A stretch of 64,000 nucleotides of DNA. Origin: Pseudomonas rhodesiae. GTDB taxonomy: Bacteria > Pseudomonadota > Gammaproteobacteria > Pseudomonadales > Pseudomonadaceae. Below the pieces are notes generated by a model. It had not been told where the DNA came from and made no database searches. It was given only the letters and a program-made list of their open reading frames with translations. The stretch is from NCBI RefSeq assembly GCF_007858255.1, contig NZ_VFEU01000022.1, positions 1-64,000 on the forward strand. The letters run 5' to 3'. A program made the translations under genes and the position numbers. Numbering within the stretch: position 1 is the stretch's first letter; every line of letters begins with the position of its first letter. Below are positions 34,329-43,023 of this stretch, piece by piece.

Positions 34329-35249
34329 ATGACAACCGCCGTTCCAGCCCTTCGTTCTGAAGGCACCATCGCCCTGATCGCTCCCGCCGGCCCCGCAGCG
34401 CTGGACGTTGAAAAGGCCGGCCAATGGGTGCGCACCCGCGGCTACGACCTGCGGATTTTTGCTGGGGTGTATGAGCGTGACGGCTACCTCGCCGGCAGCG
34501 ATGAGGTGCGCTTGCATGATCTGCACGCCGCCTTCGCCGACCCTGAAATCGATGCGATCTTCTGCCTGCGGGGCGGCTACGGCACGCCACGGCTGTTGGA
34601 CTGTTTGGACTTCGACCTGCTGCGCGCCAACCCCAAACCCTTCGTCGGCTACAGCGACATCACCGCCTTGCACCTGGCCATCAACCGCTACGCGGGCTTC
34701 GTGACGTTCCACGGGCCGATGCTCAATGCCGACCTGTTGGGCGACAAGCAGCAACCCACCGAGTCCTCACTGTTCAGTCTGCTGCGTGGTCAACTGGGCG
34801 CGGGCAACCTCATCACGCACCCGGCGGCCTACCCGCTGACCACCATTGAGCCTGGCATCGCCTGTGGGCGTTTGCTGGGAGGCAACCTGTCGATGATTGC
34901 GGCGGTGATGGGCACGCCTTACGAAATCGACGCGCAGGGCATCATCTTGTTTATCGAAGACGTCAACGAGCCGATCTACCGCATTGACCGCCTGCTCACC
35001 CACCTGCGACTGGCGGGCAAATTGGCTCAGGTCGCCGGTGTGCTGGTCGGGGACGTGGCGGGAGTGGATAACGTCGCGCTGCAGCGCCTGCTCAAACAGA
35101 CATTTGAACCGTTGTGCATTCCGGTGCTGGCCGGCTGGCGCAGTGGGCATTGCGATCCGAACCTGACCCTGCCGATGGGCGCGTGGGTGCGGCTGGATGC
35201 GGGGGAGCAGCGGGTGGTGTTGGAGCAGGATGTGGTCGTTACACTTTGA
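34329..35249 (+). CDS. ldcA: Muramoyltetrapeptide LD-carboxypeptidase (S66)
   Basis: 306-residue cytoplasmic LD-carboxypeptidase that removes the terminal D-Ala from recovered tetrapeptides, the step before Mpl. Motifs: IALIAPAGPA at the start, FCLRGGYGTPRLLD, KPFVGYSDITALHLA with the nucleophilic Ser, the Glu of FIEDVNEPIYRIDRLL and a final His in GHCDPNLTLPMG. The ATG has AGGGAGAG 7 bp upstream. It is flanked by REP elements on both sides. Confidence 0.93.
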   Translation: MTTAVPALRSEGTIALIAPAGPAALDVEKAGQWVRTRGYDLRIFAGVYERDGYLAGSDEVRLHDLHAAFADPEIDAIFCLRGGYGTPRLLDCLDFDLLRANPKPFVGYSDITALHLAINRYAGFVTFHGPMLNADLLGDKQQPTESSLFSLLRGQLGAGNLITHPAAYPLTTIEPGIACGRLLGGNLSMIAAVMGTPYEIDAQGIILFIEDVNEPIYRIDRLLTHLRLAGKLAQVAGVLVGDVAGVDNVALQRLLKQTFEPLCIPVLAGWRSGHCDPNLTLPMGAWVRLDAGEQRVVLEQDVVVTL

Positions 35250-35268
35250 ATCTGGGATCACTCGCTAA

Positions 35269-35481
35269 ACCGTCATCGGGGGCAAGCCCCCTCCCACATT
35301 GATCAGTGATCGACATTACAACTTGGTCAGCTGTGGGAGGGGGCAAGTCCCCTCTCACATTGATCAGTGATCGACATGACAACTCGGTCAGCTGTGGGAG
35401 GGGGCAAGCCCCTCTCACATTGATCAGTGATCGACATGACAACTTGGTCAACTGTGGGAGGGGGCTTGCCCCCGATAGCAT
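35269..35481. repeat. Tandem REP array, 60-bp unit
   Basis: A unit of about 60 bp, made of GATCAGTGATCGACAT, then ACAACTTGGTCA, then a REP palindrome, occurs three times starting at 35301, 35362 and 35422 (steps 61 and 60 bp) with few differences. REP copies of opposite orientation close the two ends. It fills the gap between ldcA and the convergent transglycosylase gene. The head-to-tail repeats suggest slippage or unequal crossover of a REP unit. Confidence 0.88.
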
Positions 35482-35499
35482 TAGCCGCCATCAGCCGAT

Positions 35500-36825
35500 C
35501 TAGCGGTTTTGCAGCGACTCCAGCAACTTCACCGTCGGATACCCGTCCGCCGGCCAGCCCAGTGCCTGTTGCGCCGCGCGAATGGCCTTGCGGGTATTGG
35601 CGCCGATGATGCCGTCCGGGTTGCCCGCGTCGTAGCCTTTAGCGCTGAGTACCGTTTGCAGCTCAATGCGCTGTGAACGGCTCAGGGGCAGTTCATCCTT
35701 GGGCCAATCGCCACGAATCACACCGCCACCGCCGAACCGTTCGGACAGCAGGCCAACCGCCAGTGCATAAGACGACGAGTTGTTGTACTTGAGGATGGCG
35801 CGGAAGTTGTCCAGCACCAGGAACGCCGGCCCACGGTAGCCCGCAGGTAGCAGCAGGGCGGCGGACAGTTGGTCGACATTGGGCGGCATGCTGGCGCCTG
35901 GCGGCAACTGGAGGCCCAGTTTCAGCCATTCGCCAACGGTCTTGCGCGTGCCGCCGTCGGCCAGGGCGTAATCGAAGTTGCTTGGCAGTTGTTTGACCTC
36001 AAAGCCCCACGGCTGCCCTTTCTGCCATCCGGAGCTTTGCAAGTAGTGCGCGGTGGAGGCGAGGGCGTCGGCCGGGCTGTTCCAGATATCGCGGCGGCCG
36101 TCGCCGTCGAAGTCCACGGCGTGGGTGTTGTAGGTGGTGGGAATGAACTGGGTCTGGCCCATGGCCCCGGCCCAGGAGCCTTTCATCTGGTCGGCTGCGA
36201 TATCGCCATGCTGGATGATCTGCAGGGCCGCCAGCAATTGTGCCTGGGCAAACGCCGGTCGGCGGCCTTCGTAGGCCAGGGTCGCCAGGGAGCGGATCAC
36301 CGAGTTGTTACCCTGGAACTGGCCGAAGTTGCTCTCCATGCCCCACACCGAGACCAGCGCCTCTCGGTCGACGCCGTAGCGCTGCTCGATGCGTTGCAGA
36401 ATATCGGCGTACTTGATCAGCAACGCCTGGCCATTGCGCACGCGCACCGGTGACAGGGCGCCGTCGAGGTATTCCCACACCGGGCGAGAAAATTCCGGCT
36501 GGCTGCGGTCGGCGCGAATCACCGCCATATCAGGCGTGACGTTGGCAAAGGCAGTATCGAAAACAGCGGGGGTGATACCGGCCTTTAGCGCCTCTGCACG
36601 AAAGCCAGCCTGCCATTCGGCGAAGGTCTGGGTCGGTTGGATATCCAGGTTGTCTACGGCCAGCGGAGCCACAACGGCGGGCGCTACCACAGGGGCGGGC
36701 TGAAGCGTCTGCAAGGGCTGGGCGTCGGCGGCGGTAGGTTTTTCCGCGCAGGCGACGAGCAGAATGAGGCTGGAGGCAGCGATCAATTGGCGCAGGTGCC
36801 AACGACGGGAAAGGCTAGAGGGCAT
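35500..36825 (-). CDS. Lytic murein transglycosylase with PG-binding domain
   Basis: 441-residue MltB-family lipoprotein. Lipobox LLVAC (Cys 26), a Pro/Ala-rich linker, a catalytic domain with the Glu of VSVWGMESNFGQFQGN and GSWAGAMGQTQFIPTTYNTHAVDFDGDGRRDIW, and a C-terminal PG_binding_1 domain (about 385-435, ELQTVLSAKGYDAGNPDGIIGANTRKAIRAAQ). It resembles the SltB2/SltB3-type enzymes of P. aeruginosa. It is single, convergent with ldcA across the REP array. Confidence 0.92.
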   Translation of the reverse strand: MPSSLSRRWHLRQLIAASSLILLVACAEKPTAADAQPLQTLQPAPVVAPAVVAPLAVDNLDIQPTQTFAEWQAGFRAEALKAGITPAVFDTAFANVTPDMAVIRADRSQPEFSRPVWEYLDGALSPVRVRNGQALLIKYADILQRIEQRYGVDREALVSVWGMESNFGQFQGNNSVIRSLATLAYEGRRPAFAQAQLLAALQIIQHGDIAADQMKGSWAGAMGQTQFIPTTYNTHAVDFDGDGRRDIWNSPADALASTAHYLQSSGWQKGQPWGFEVKQLPSNFDYALADGGTRKTVGEWLKLGLQLPPGASMPPNVDQLSAALLLPAGYRGPAFLVLDNFRAILKYNNSSSYALAVGLLSERFGGGGVIRGDWPKDELPLSRSQRIELQTVLSAKGYDAGNPDGIIGANTRKAIRAAQQALGWPADGYPTVKLLESLQNR

Positions 36826-36878
36826 GCACAGGTCCAGGGATTACAAATCAGGTGCAGACCTTATCATGCCAGAGGGGC

Positions 36879-36895
36879 GCTTGCCTTCAGGCAGC
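36879..36895 (-). promoter_or_regulatory. Hairpin across the arfA stop codon
   Basis: On the minus strand GCTGCC-TGAA-GGCAAGC forms a short stem with one bulge, and its loop contains the TGA stop. By analogy with enteric arfA, where a stem-loop near the end of the gene directs cleavage or termination and yields a nonstop message, it may play the same role. That is inference. Confidence 0.35.
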
Positions 36896-37051
36896 CAGAA
36901 AGTAAGAAGCCTCCCAGCTATTAGACTGGAAGGCTTCGCGGCGGTAGCTGCCTTTGCCCTTGCCGGCGCGTTCCTGACGGCTGCGGAACAGTGGCTGGGC
37001 GATGATGGATTTGGCCTTATTGGGGCCATGCTTGGATGGCTTTTTGCTCAT
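36887..37051 (-). CDS. arfA: Alternative ribosome-rescue factor ArfA
   Basis: 54-residue basic protein matching ArfA (YhdL), which recruits RF2 to ribosomes stalled on nonstop mRNA as a back-up for tmRNA. The conserved core is GKGSYRR (about 32-38) followed by WEAS (46-49); the N terminus PSKHGPNKAKSIIAQPLF matches the PLF region of the family. In E. coli the message is truncated so that ArfA is made only when tmRNA fails. Here a small hairpin spans the stop codon. It is too short for many gene finders; the ATG at MSKKPSKHG was chosen over an upstream one. Confidence 0.88.
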   Translation of the reverse strand: MSKKPSKHGPNKAKSIIAQPLFRSRQERAGKGKGSYRREAFQSNSWEASYFLAA

Positions 37052-37163
37052 GGTCGGGACTCTCGGTAGGTGGTTACAACGGCGCAAATCATCTGCCGAA
37101 GTTTGGCCGCTGTAAAGCCCGACAAGGTTTTTGAAATGTTAACGCGGTCAACAGATGGGAGGG

Positions 37164-38201
37164 CTATTCGGCGGGGAGTGTCAGGCGTTGCCCGGACATC
37201 AGCAGCGCCAAGCGACTCAGGCTCATCCATGGCGAACCGGCCGCTTGTCCCTTGATTTGCGCATCGATGCGCTGTGCTTCGAGCAGAAGCTGCGCCCAAC
37301 GTTGCGCCGAGTGCCGTTGCAGGGCTTTGCTCATCAGGGGTTTGCGTTTGTCCCATACCGGTGGTCGTGCCTGGCTGAAACATTTGTCCAGCGGCGTACC
37401 TTGGCTGTATTGCAGGGAAATATTGGCCAGTACCCGCAACTCACGGGCCAGGGCCCAAAGAATCACCGGCGGCTCCACCCCTTCGCCGCGCAGCCCTTCG
37501 AGCATGCGCAGGGCATGGGCAGGTTCGCCGTTGAGAATCGCATCCACCAGCCCGAACACATCAAAGCGCGCGCTATCGGCCACGGCGCTTTGCACGGTTT
37601 CGACAGTGATCTGCCCGTCTTCGGCCATCAGCTTGAGCTTCTCGATTTCCTGGGCGGCGGCAAGCAAGTTACCTTCAACCCGGGCCGCGATCAGCTCGAC
37701 CGCGTCTTGAGTCGCCGCCAGGCCCGATTGGGACAGGCGCTGACGAATCCATTGCGGCAATTGGTTACTGTCCACCGGCCAGATCTGGATGAACTGGGTC
37801 TGCGCGCCTTCCACCAACGCCTTGCCCCATTTGGTTTTCTGCGCACTGCCGTCGAGTTTGGGCAGGCTGATCAGCAACACCGTATCCTCGGCGGGGCGTG
37901 CGCAGTATTCCATCAGGGCAGAGGCACCTTTGTCGCCGGGCTTGCCTGAAGGCAGGCGCAGTTCCAGCAGGCGTTTTTCGGCGAACAGCGACATGCTCGC
38001 ACCGGCTTGCAGCAAGGTGCCCCAGTCGAAGCTGGCATCCGCGCTGAAGACCTGGCGTTCATCGAAACCTTGCTGGCGAGCAGCCGTGCGAATGGCGTCG
38101 GCGGCTTCCTGGCACAGTAGCGGGTCGTCACCGCTGACAATGTAGACAGGCGCGAGGCCACCTTGCAGGTGTTTGGCGAGTTGGGCGGGAGCGAGTTTCA
38201 T
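37164..38201 (-). CDS. holA: DNA polymerase III delta subunit
   Basis: 345-residue clamp-loader wrench subunit that opens the beta clamp. N-terminal PVYIVSGDDPLLCQEAADAIR and the central LISLPKLD region fit HolA; the helical C terminus contains ALARELRVLANI and the QRWAQLLLEAQRIDAQIKGQ segment. It follows lptE and leuS in the conserved leuS-lptE-holA order, with a GC hairpin in the 39-bp gap before it. Confidence 0.95.
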   Translation of the reverse strand: MKLAPAQLAKHLQGGLAPVYIVSGDDPLLCQEAADAIRTAARQQGFDERQVFSADASFDWGTLLQAGASMSLFAEKRLLELRLPSGKPGDKGASALMEYCARPAEDTVLLISLPKLDGSAQKTKWGKALVEGAQTQFIQIWPVDSNQLPQWIRQRLSQSGLAATQDAVELIAARVEGNLLAAAQEIEKLKLMAEDGQITVETVQSAVADSARFDVFGLVDAILNGEPAHALRMLEGLRGEGVEPPVILWALARELRVLANISLQYSQGTPLDKCFSQARPPVWDKRKPLMSKALQRHSAQRWAQLLLEAQRIDAQIKGQAAGSPWMSLSRLALLMSGQRLTLPAE

Positions 38202-38212
38202 AGGCAGGGCGA

Positions 38213-38235
38213 ACGGGGCGCCAGGGGCGCCCCGT
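38213..38235 (-). terminator. GC hairpin between lptE and holA
   Basis: Perfect 10-bp stem ACGGGGCGCC/GGCGCCCCGT with a 3-nt loop, without a T-run. It may stabilise the lptE message or weaken read-through into holA rather than stop it. Confidence 0.4.
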
Positions 38236-38240
38236 CTGGC

Positions 38241-38852
38241 TTACTCAGCTGGTACCGGTACTTCGACAGGCGATTGTTTCGGCGTGTTGTCTTCGTACTC
38301 CTGTGCCGCTTTAAGCGCGTCGGCTTCTGCCTTGGCCTTGTCGTCAGCGGTGCGTTGCAGCACTTCCAGCTGTTCAGGTGTGAGCAGTTGCAGGCGCAAC
38401 ATCATGCGTTGAACCAGGTCGCGACGCATTTCCTTGCGCACTTGAACGACTTCCGAATCCGAACCCACCAGGTTGTTGCCGTCGTGGCTCACTACCTTCT
38501 GGATCTGAATCTTGTCATCCATCAACGGCAGGTGGTCACGGCCCTGCACCTCAAAGCTGAGCACGGTGCTCAGTTCGATGTCCGACGCACGGCCTGCGCT
38601 GGCGTAGCTCAGGTTACGTTGGGTTTCTTTCTCGTCCACCAGTACCAGCTTGTAGGGCGCGCCGGTGTAGACATGCACGCCGCTGTTTTCCAAGACCTGA
38701 CGCAGTTGCGTCACGGTTTCGCCATAAGCGTTACGGGCGCTGACGTCCAATTCTTTGATGGACAGGTCATTGGTGCCCGTGCCGCGCAGCTGGAAGCCGC
38801 AAGCGCTCAGCAGCACGGCAAGGCCCATAACCAGCAAGTTGCGTTTGATCAT
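38241..38852 (-). CDS. lptE: LPS-assembly lipoprotein LptE
   Basis: 203-residue outer-membrane lipoprotein that plugs the LptD barrel and inserts lipopolysaccharide into the outer leaflet. Lipobox LLSAC (Cys 18) then GFQLRGTG, the LptE signature. The C terminus (from about 170) is charged and Lys/Ala-rich. It lies 88 bp downstream of leuS, with a perfect hairpin in that gap. Confidence 0.93.
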   Translation of the reverse strand: MIKRNLLVMGLAVLLSACGFQLRGTGTNDLSIKELDVSARNAYGETVTQLRQVLENSGVHVYTGAPYKLVLVDEKETQRNLSYASAGRASDIELSTVLSFEVQGRDHLPLMDDKIQIQKVVSHDGNNLVGSDSEVVQVRKEMRRDLVQRMMLRLQLLTPEQLEVLQRTADDKAKAEADALKAAQEYEDNTPKQSPVEVPVPAE

Positions 38853-38908
38853 TTTGTTGCTCCCCTTGAAACCAGGCGGGCCTTATCGCGGCCCTGAAGG
38901 TTTAGTTC

Positions 38909-38932
38909 GGCGCAGGGCTCAAGCCCTGCGCC
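38909..38932. terminator. Perfect hairpin between leuS and lptE
   Basis: 11-bp arms GGCGCAGGGCT and AGCCCTGCGCC separated by CA. There is no T-run on either strand, so it is more likely an attenuating or stabilising structure than a full terminator. Confidence 0.4.
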
Positions 38933-38940
38933 CGATCCGA

Positions 38941-41547
38941 TTAGCTGGCGACGATATTGACCAGTTTGCCTGGCACAACGATCACTTTGCGGATCGTCAG
39001 GCCTTCGGTAAAGCGCAGCACATTCTCGTTGCTGCGCGCGGCCGCTTCGACTTCTTCGCGGCTGGCGCTGGCTGGCATGTCGATCTGACCACGCAGTTTG
39101 CCGTTGACTTGGATGACCAGTTGCAACGTGTCCTGCACCAGGGCGCTGTCATCCTGTACCGGCCAGCGCGCATCGATGACCGCGTCGCTGTGGCCCAGGC
39201 GGCTCCACAGTTCGTGACTGATGTGCGGCGTGATCGGGGCCAGCAGCAGGGTGACCGTTTCCAGACCTTCCTGTACCAGCGCGCGATCCTGCTCGGTAGC
39301 CTGCGGGGCTTTTTCCAGCACGTTCATCAGCGTCATCACCTGGGCGATGGCGGTGTTGAACTTGTGGTTCTGGCCCACGTCTTGGCTGGCTTGCTTGATG
39401 GCCAGGTGGATGCTGCGGCGAATGGCTTTCTGCTCGTCGTTCAGCGCGGCCACGTCCAGCTTGGCCGGCAGACCCTGGCTGACATGGGCATGGGCCAGAC
39501 GCCAGACGCGTTTGAGGAAGCGATGCGAACCTTCCACGCCGGAGTCGGACCACTCGGCGCTCATGTCGGGCGGCGAGGCGAACATCATGAACAGACGGCA
39601 GGTGTCGGCGCCGAACTGGTCGATCATCGACTGCGGGTCGACGCCGTTGTTCTTCGACTTGGCCATCTTCTCGGTGCCGCCGATTTCCACCGGCAGGCCG
39701 TCGGCGATCAGTTTGGCGCTGATGACCTTGGCTTTGCTGTCGCGTTCCAGCTCTACATCCGCCGGGTTGAACCAGGTGTAGGCGCCATTGGCTTCGCGGC
39801 GATAGTAGGTCTCGGCGATTACCATGCCTTGTGTCAGCAGGTTCTTGAACGGCTCGTTGGAGGTGACCAGGCCTTCGTCGCGCATCAGCTTGTGGAAGAA
39901 GCGCGCGTACAGCAGGTGAAGAATGGCGTGTTCGATACCGCCGATGTACTGGTCGACCGGCAACCAATGGTCGGCTGCGGTTTTTTCTACCAGGCCGCCT
40001 TCGTAGTGAGGCGAGGCGTAGCGCGCGTAGTACCACGAGGACTCGACGAAGGTGTCCATGGTGTCGGTTTCACGCTTGGCCGGCTGGCCGCATTTCGGGC
40101 AGCTGCACTCGTAGAACTCGGGCATGCGCGCCAGGGGCGAACCGGCGCCGTCCGGCACCACGTCTTCCGGCAGCACCACGGGCAGTTGATCTTCGGGCAC
40201 CGGCACGTCGCCGCAGCTGGCGCAGTGGATGATCGGGATCGGGCAGCCCCAGTAGCGCTGACGGCTGATGCCCCAGTCGCGCAGGCGGAACTGGGTGCGC
40301 GAAGCGCCGAGGTTTTTCTTGATCAGCGCCACTTCGATGGCGTCGAAGGCGCCGGCGAAGTCCAGGCCGTCGAACTCACCGGAGTTGATCAGGGTGCCGT
40401 GCTCGCCATACGCGTCTTGCCATGGTGCCGGGTTGCTGTCGCCCGAGCTGGTGCGCACTACGGTTTTGATCGGCAGGTTGTACTGGGTCGCAAATTCGAA
40501 ATCGCGCTCATCGTGCGCCGGCACGGCCATTACCGCGCCATCGCCGTAGTGCATCAGCACGTAGTTGGCGACCCATACTGGCAACTTCTCGCCGGTCAGC
40601 GGGTGCTCGACGAACAATCCGGTCGGCAGGCCTTTCTTCTCTTGGGTGGCGACGTCGGCTTCGGCCACGCTACCGCCTTTGCATTCGGCGATGAATGCCT
40701 GCAGCTCAGGGTTATTCTGCGCGGCCTGGGTGGCCAGCGGGTGTTCGGCGGCCACGGCGACGTAGGTCGCGCCCATGAGGGTGTCGGGACGGGTGGTGAA
40801 CACTTTGAGGGTGCCCGCTTCGCCGATGGAGTCGACGTTGTACGGGAACTGTACTTCCATGCCCTTGGATTTGCCGATCCAGTTGCGCTGCATGGTCTTG
40901 ACCTGTTCCGGCCAGCCCGGCAGATCATCCAGGCTCGACAACAGCTCATCGGCGTAGGCGGTGATCTTGAAGTAGTACATCGGGATTTCGCGCTTTTCGA
41001 TCAGCGCGCCGGAACGCCAGCCGCGACCGTCGATCACCTGCTCGTTGGCCAGTACGGTCTGGTCGACCGGGTCCCAGTTCACGGTGCCGCTCTTTTTGTA
41101 GATCACACCTTTTTCGAACAGGCGCGTGAACAGCCATTGCTCCCAGCGGTAGTAGTCCGGCTTGCAGGTGGTCACTTCACGGGACCAGTCCACGGCCAGG
41201 CCCAGGCTGCGCAGCTGGGTCTTCATATAGGCGATGTTTTCGTAGGTCCACTTGGCGGGCGCTACATTGTTTTTCATCGCGGCGTTTTCCGCCGGCATGC
41301 CAAAGGCGTCCCAACCCATGGGTTGCAGGACGTTTTTGCCTTGCATGCGCTGGTAACGGGAGATCACGTCGCCGATGGTGTAGTTGCGCACATGCCCCAT
41401 GTGTAGCTTGCCGCTGGGGTAAGGGAACATCGACAGGCAGTAGAAAGTCTCCTTGCCCGGCTGTTCACTGACTTCAAAGGACTTCTGCTCGTCCCAGAAG
41501 GCTTGGGCGGCATTTTCTATTTCACGGGGCTGATATTGTTCGTGCAT
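38941..41547 (-). CDS. leuS: Leucyl-tRNA synthetase
   Basis: 868-residue class Ia synthetase. It has the HIGH equivalent HMGHVRNYTIGD near residue 45, the CP1 editing domain in the middle (TLMGATYVAVAAEHPLA and the GDGAVMAVPAHDERD site), a zinc-like cysteine cluster (CSCPKCG), and the class I motif KMSKS as KMAKSKNNGVDP. The start MHEQYQPREIENAAQ is the family start; the longer frame upstream is not conserved. It heads the leuS-lptE-holA group. Confidence 0.97.
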   Translation of the reverse strand: MHEQYQPREIENAAQAFWDEQKSFEVSEQPGKETFYCLSMFPYPSGKLHMGHVRNYTIGDVISRYQRMQGKNVLQPMGWDAFGMPAENAAMKNNVAPAKWTYENIAYMKTQLRSLGLAVDWSREVTTCKPDYYRWEQWLFTRLFEKGVIYKKSGTVNWDPVDQTVLANEQVIDGRGWRSGALIEKREIPMYYFKITAYADELLSSLDDLPGWPEQVKTMQRNWIGKSKGMEVQFPYNVDSIGEAGTLKVFTTRPDTLMGATYVAVAAEHPLATQAAQNNPELQAFIAECKGGSVAEADVATQEKKGLPTGLFVEHPLTGEKLPVWVANYVLMHYGDGAVMAVPAHDERDFEFATQYNLPIKTVVRTSSGDSNPAPWQDAYGEHGTLINSGEFDGLDFAGAFDAIEVALIKKNLGASRTQFRLRDWGISRQRYWGCPIPIIHCASCGDVPVPEDQLPVVLPEDVVPDGAGSPLARMPEFYECSCPKCGQPAKRETDTMDTFVESSWYYARYASPHYEGGLVEKTAADHWLPVDQYIGGIEHAILHLLYARFFHKLMRDEGLVTSNEPFKNLLTQGMVIAETYYRREANGAYTWFNPADVELERDSKAKVISAKLIADGLPVEIGGTEKMAKSKNNGVDPQSMIDQFGADTCRLFMMFASPPDMSAEWSDSGVEGSHRFLKRVWRLAHAHVSQGLPAKLDVAALNDEQKAIRRSIHLAIKQASQDVGQNHKFNTAIAQVMTLMNVLEKAPQATEQDRALVQEGLETVTLLLAPITPHISHELWSRLGHSDAVIDARWPVQDDSALVQDTLQLVIQVNGKLRGQIDMPASASREEVEAAARSNENVLRFTEGLTIRKVIVVPGKLVNIVAS

Positions 41548-41809
41548 GGCTACTTTTTGAACTGAATAGGGGTGGCCTAATCCTCTTCGGTGCATTGTCC
41601 GGGTAGATCGACACCCAAAAGCGCCGCATCCGTGCCCAAACCCTGCGGGAAGTGGAGTTACAGGAAGCGCCGTAGCATACATGACCCCACTCTATCGAGG
41701 GAAACCCTGATTGCGCGGCCAAGGCCGTCTGTCGCGGCGCCGGGCAGGCGCAGCCACGGGGGCTACGCTGTTTATTGGGGAGCAAGTCTTTCTTCAATGA
41801 GGTGAGGGG

Positions 41810-42127
41810 ATGGTTGAATCGCAGCGAATCGCAACGAAACCGGAAATCTACGAAGGACTGATCGACCGATTGGGTCGTGCATTGGATGCAGCGAGAACTG
41901 CGGGCCGATTGCGTGATGAGCGGCCTGTGGAGTTGGAACTGCGCGGTTTGAGCCGCGCGGAATTGGAACTGATCAAGGCTTATCTGGAACGCAACAAGTG
42001 CAGTGCGCCTCCCATGGCGGCAACCCCGCCAGTCAAGGAGCCCACGCAGTCTGCCAAGGTGGTGTGGCTCAAGGATTTGCCGGCCGGTCGTGGCCCGGAG
42101 AGATTCCGGTCCGCCCGCTGCAAGTAG
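41810..42127 (+). CDS. Small protein of unknown function
   Basis: 105 residues, divergent from leuS. The N-terminal half is charged and helical (IYEGLIDRLGRALDAARTAGRL, then LELRGLSRAELELIKAYLERN), followed by a Pro-rich linker and a basic C terminus (AGRGPERFRSARCK). No motif I recognise, no signal peptide. It has GAGGTGAGGGG before the ATG. Its position beside leuS matches a conserved hypothetical gene in PAO1 as I remember the order. Function unknown. Confidence 0.75.
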   Translation: MVESQRIATKPEIYEGLIDRLGRALDAARTAGRLRDERPVELELRGLSRAELELIKAYLERNKCSAPPMAATPPVKEPTQSAKVVWLKDLPAGRGPERFRSARCK

Positions 42128-42204
42128 TTCGCTCCCCCCTGAACAACACCATTTAAACGTGCAACTTTCTAGATTGTCGCTAGACCCCGTTACACCTTAG
42201 GCTT

Positions 42205-42226
42205 CGGGCATCTGTGGAGATGCCCG
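42205..42226 (+). promoter_or_regulatory. Hairpin holding the ribosome-binding site
   Basis: Perfect 9-bp stem CGGGCATCT/AGATGCCCG with loop GTGG ends on the base before the ATG of the ElyC-like gene. The only Shine-Dalgarno-like sequence, GGAGA, lies at the loop and first stem bases, so folding would hide part of it. Confidence 0.55.
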
Positions 42227-42988
42227 ATGCCTATTCGTTATTTCATCAAACAACTGCTCCTGCCGCCCGGCATTCTCTTGCTGCTGCTGGCGTTTGCCTG
42301 GTGGTTTCGCCGTAGCCGCCCGAGGTTGGCCGGTTGCTGCTTTGCCCTGGGCCTGGGCGGTATGTGGTTGATCAGCCTGCCCGTGATGGTGGAGTGGGGC
42401 GCCCGTGCGCTTGAGACCGAGCCGCCATTGGCTCGGGAGGACTGGTCCACCCTGGCCCAACGCGCCGACGCCATCGTAGTGTTGGGTTCCGGGCGTGAGC
42501 GAGGCGATCCCGCGTGGGGCGCCGATCAGCCTACGGGCATTGGGCTGGAACGCCAGCGTTACGCCGCGCGCTTGGCCAAAGCGTCGGGGTTGCCGGTACT
42601 GACCACCGGAGGTTTGCATTACGGCACGCCCCCCAGCGAAGCGCAGTTGATGGCGGTGTCGATGCAGGATGACTTTGGCGTCACGGTGCGTTGGAAGGAA
42701 GAACGCAGCCGTACCACCTGGGAGAACGCGCAAATGAGCGCCGAGATTCTATTGCCCGAGGGTATCAAGCGCGTGGTCGTGGTCACCCAGGCCTGGCATA
42801 TGCCGCGCTCGGTGTGGAGCTTTGAAAAGGCCGGTTTCACCGTCGTACCGGCCCCGGTCGGTTTTTTGGGGGTGGATAATGCCCGTCCTCTGGGCGGTTG
42901 GATGCCGGAATTCAAATCGGTGTGGCAGAGCGGGCAGTTGATTAACGAAGCGGTCGGGCAGGTGGGGTATCGATTGTTTTATCGCTGA
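42227..42988 (+). CDS. ElyC/YdcF-like DUF218 membrane protein
   Basis: 253 residues. Two N-terminal membrane helices (about 8-30 and 36-55), then a DUF218 domain with ADAIVVLGSGRERGDP, a GLERQRYAARLAKASGLPVLTTGG stretch, and the SRTTWENAQMSAEIL and VVVTQAWHMPRS motifs. It resembles E. coli ElyC, which affects peptidoglycan assembly at the undecaprenyl phosphate level. The ribosome-binding site lies in a hairpin directly before the ATG. A terminator-like stem follows the gene. Confidence 0.9.
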   Translation: MPIRYFIKQLLLPPGILLLLLAFAWWFRRSRPRLAGCCFALGLGGMWLISLPVMVEWGARALETEPPLAREDWSTLAQRADAIVVLGSGRERGDPAWGADQPTGIGLERQRYAARLAKASGLPVLTTGGLHYGTPPSEAQLMAVSMQDDFGVTVRWKEERSRTTWENAQMSAEILLPEGIKRVVVVTQAWHMPRSVWSFEKAGFTVVPAPVGFLGVDNARPLGGWMPEFKSVWQSGQLINEAVGQVGYRLFYR

Positions 42989-43001
42989 ATTGCGTCATAA
43001 G

Positions 43002-43023
43002 AAATCAGCCGTTGGGCTGATTT
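43002..43023 (+). terminator. Hairpin after the ElyC-like gene
   Basis: Perfect 9-bp stem AAATCAGCC/GGCTGATTT with loop GTTG just after the stop. The T-run is limited to the stem end. Confidence 0.6.

Noticed and set aside
35301..35460. Possible CRISPR array
   Set aside because: Three units of about 60 bp with near-identical whole units and a REP palindrome; there are no unique spacers and no cas genes.
38755..41406. 883-codon open frame on the plus strand opposite leuS
   Set aside because: It is an antisense shadow: leuS has all synthetase motifs, while this frame is low-complexity, rich in Val/Gly/His/Gln, and has no recognisable domain.
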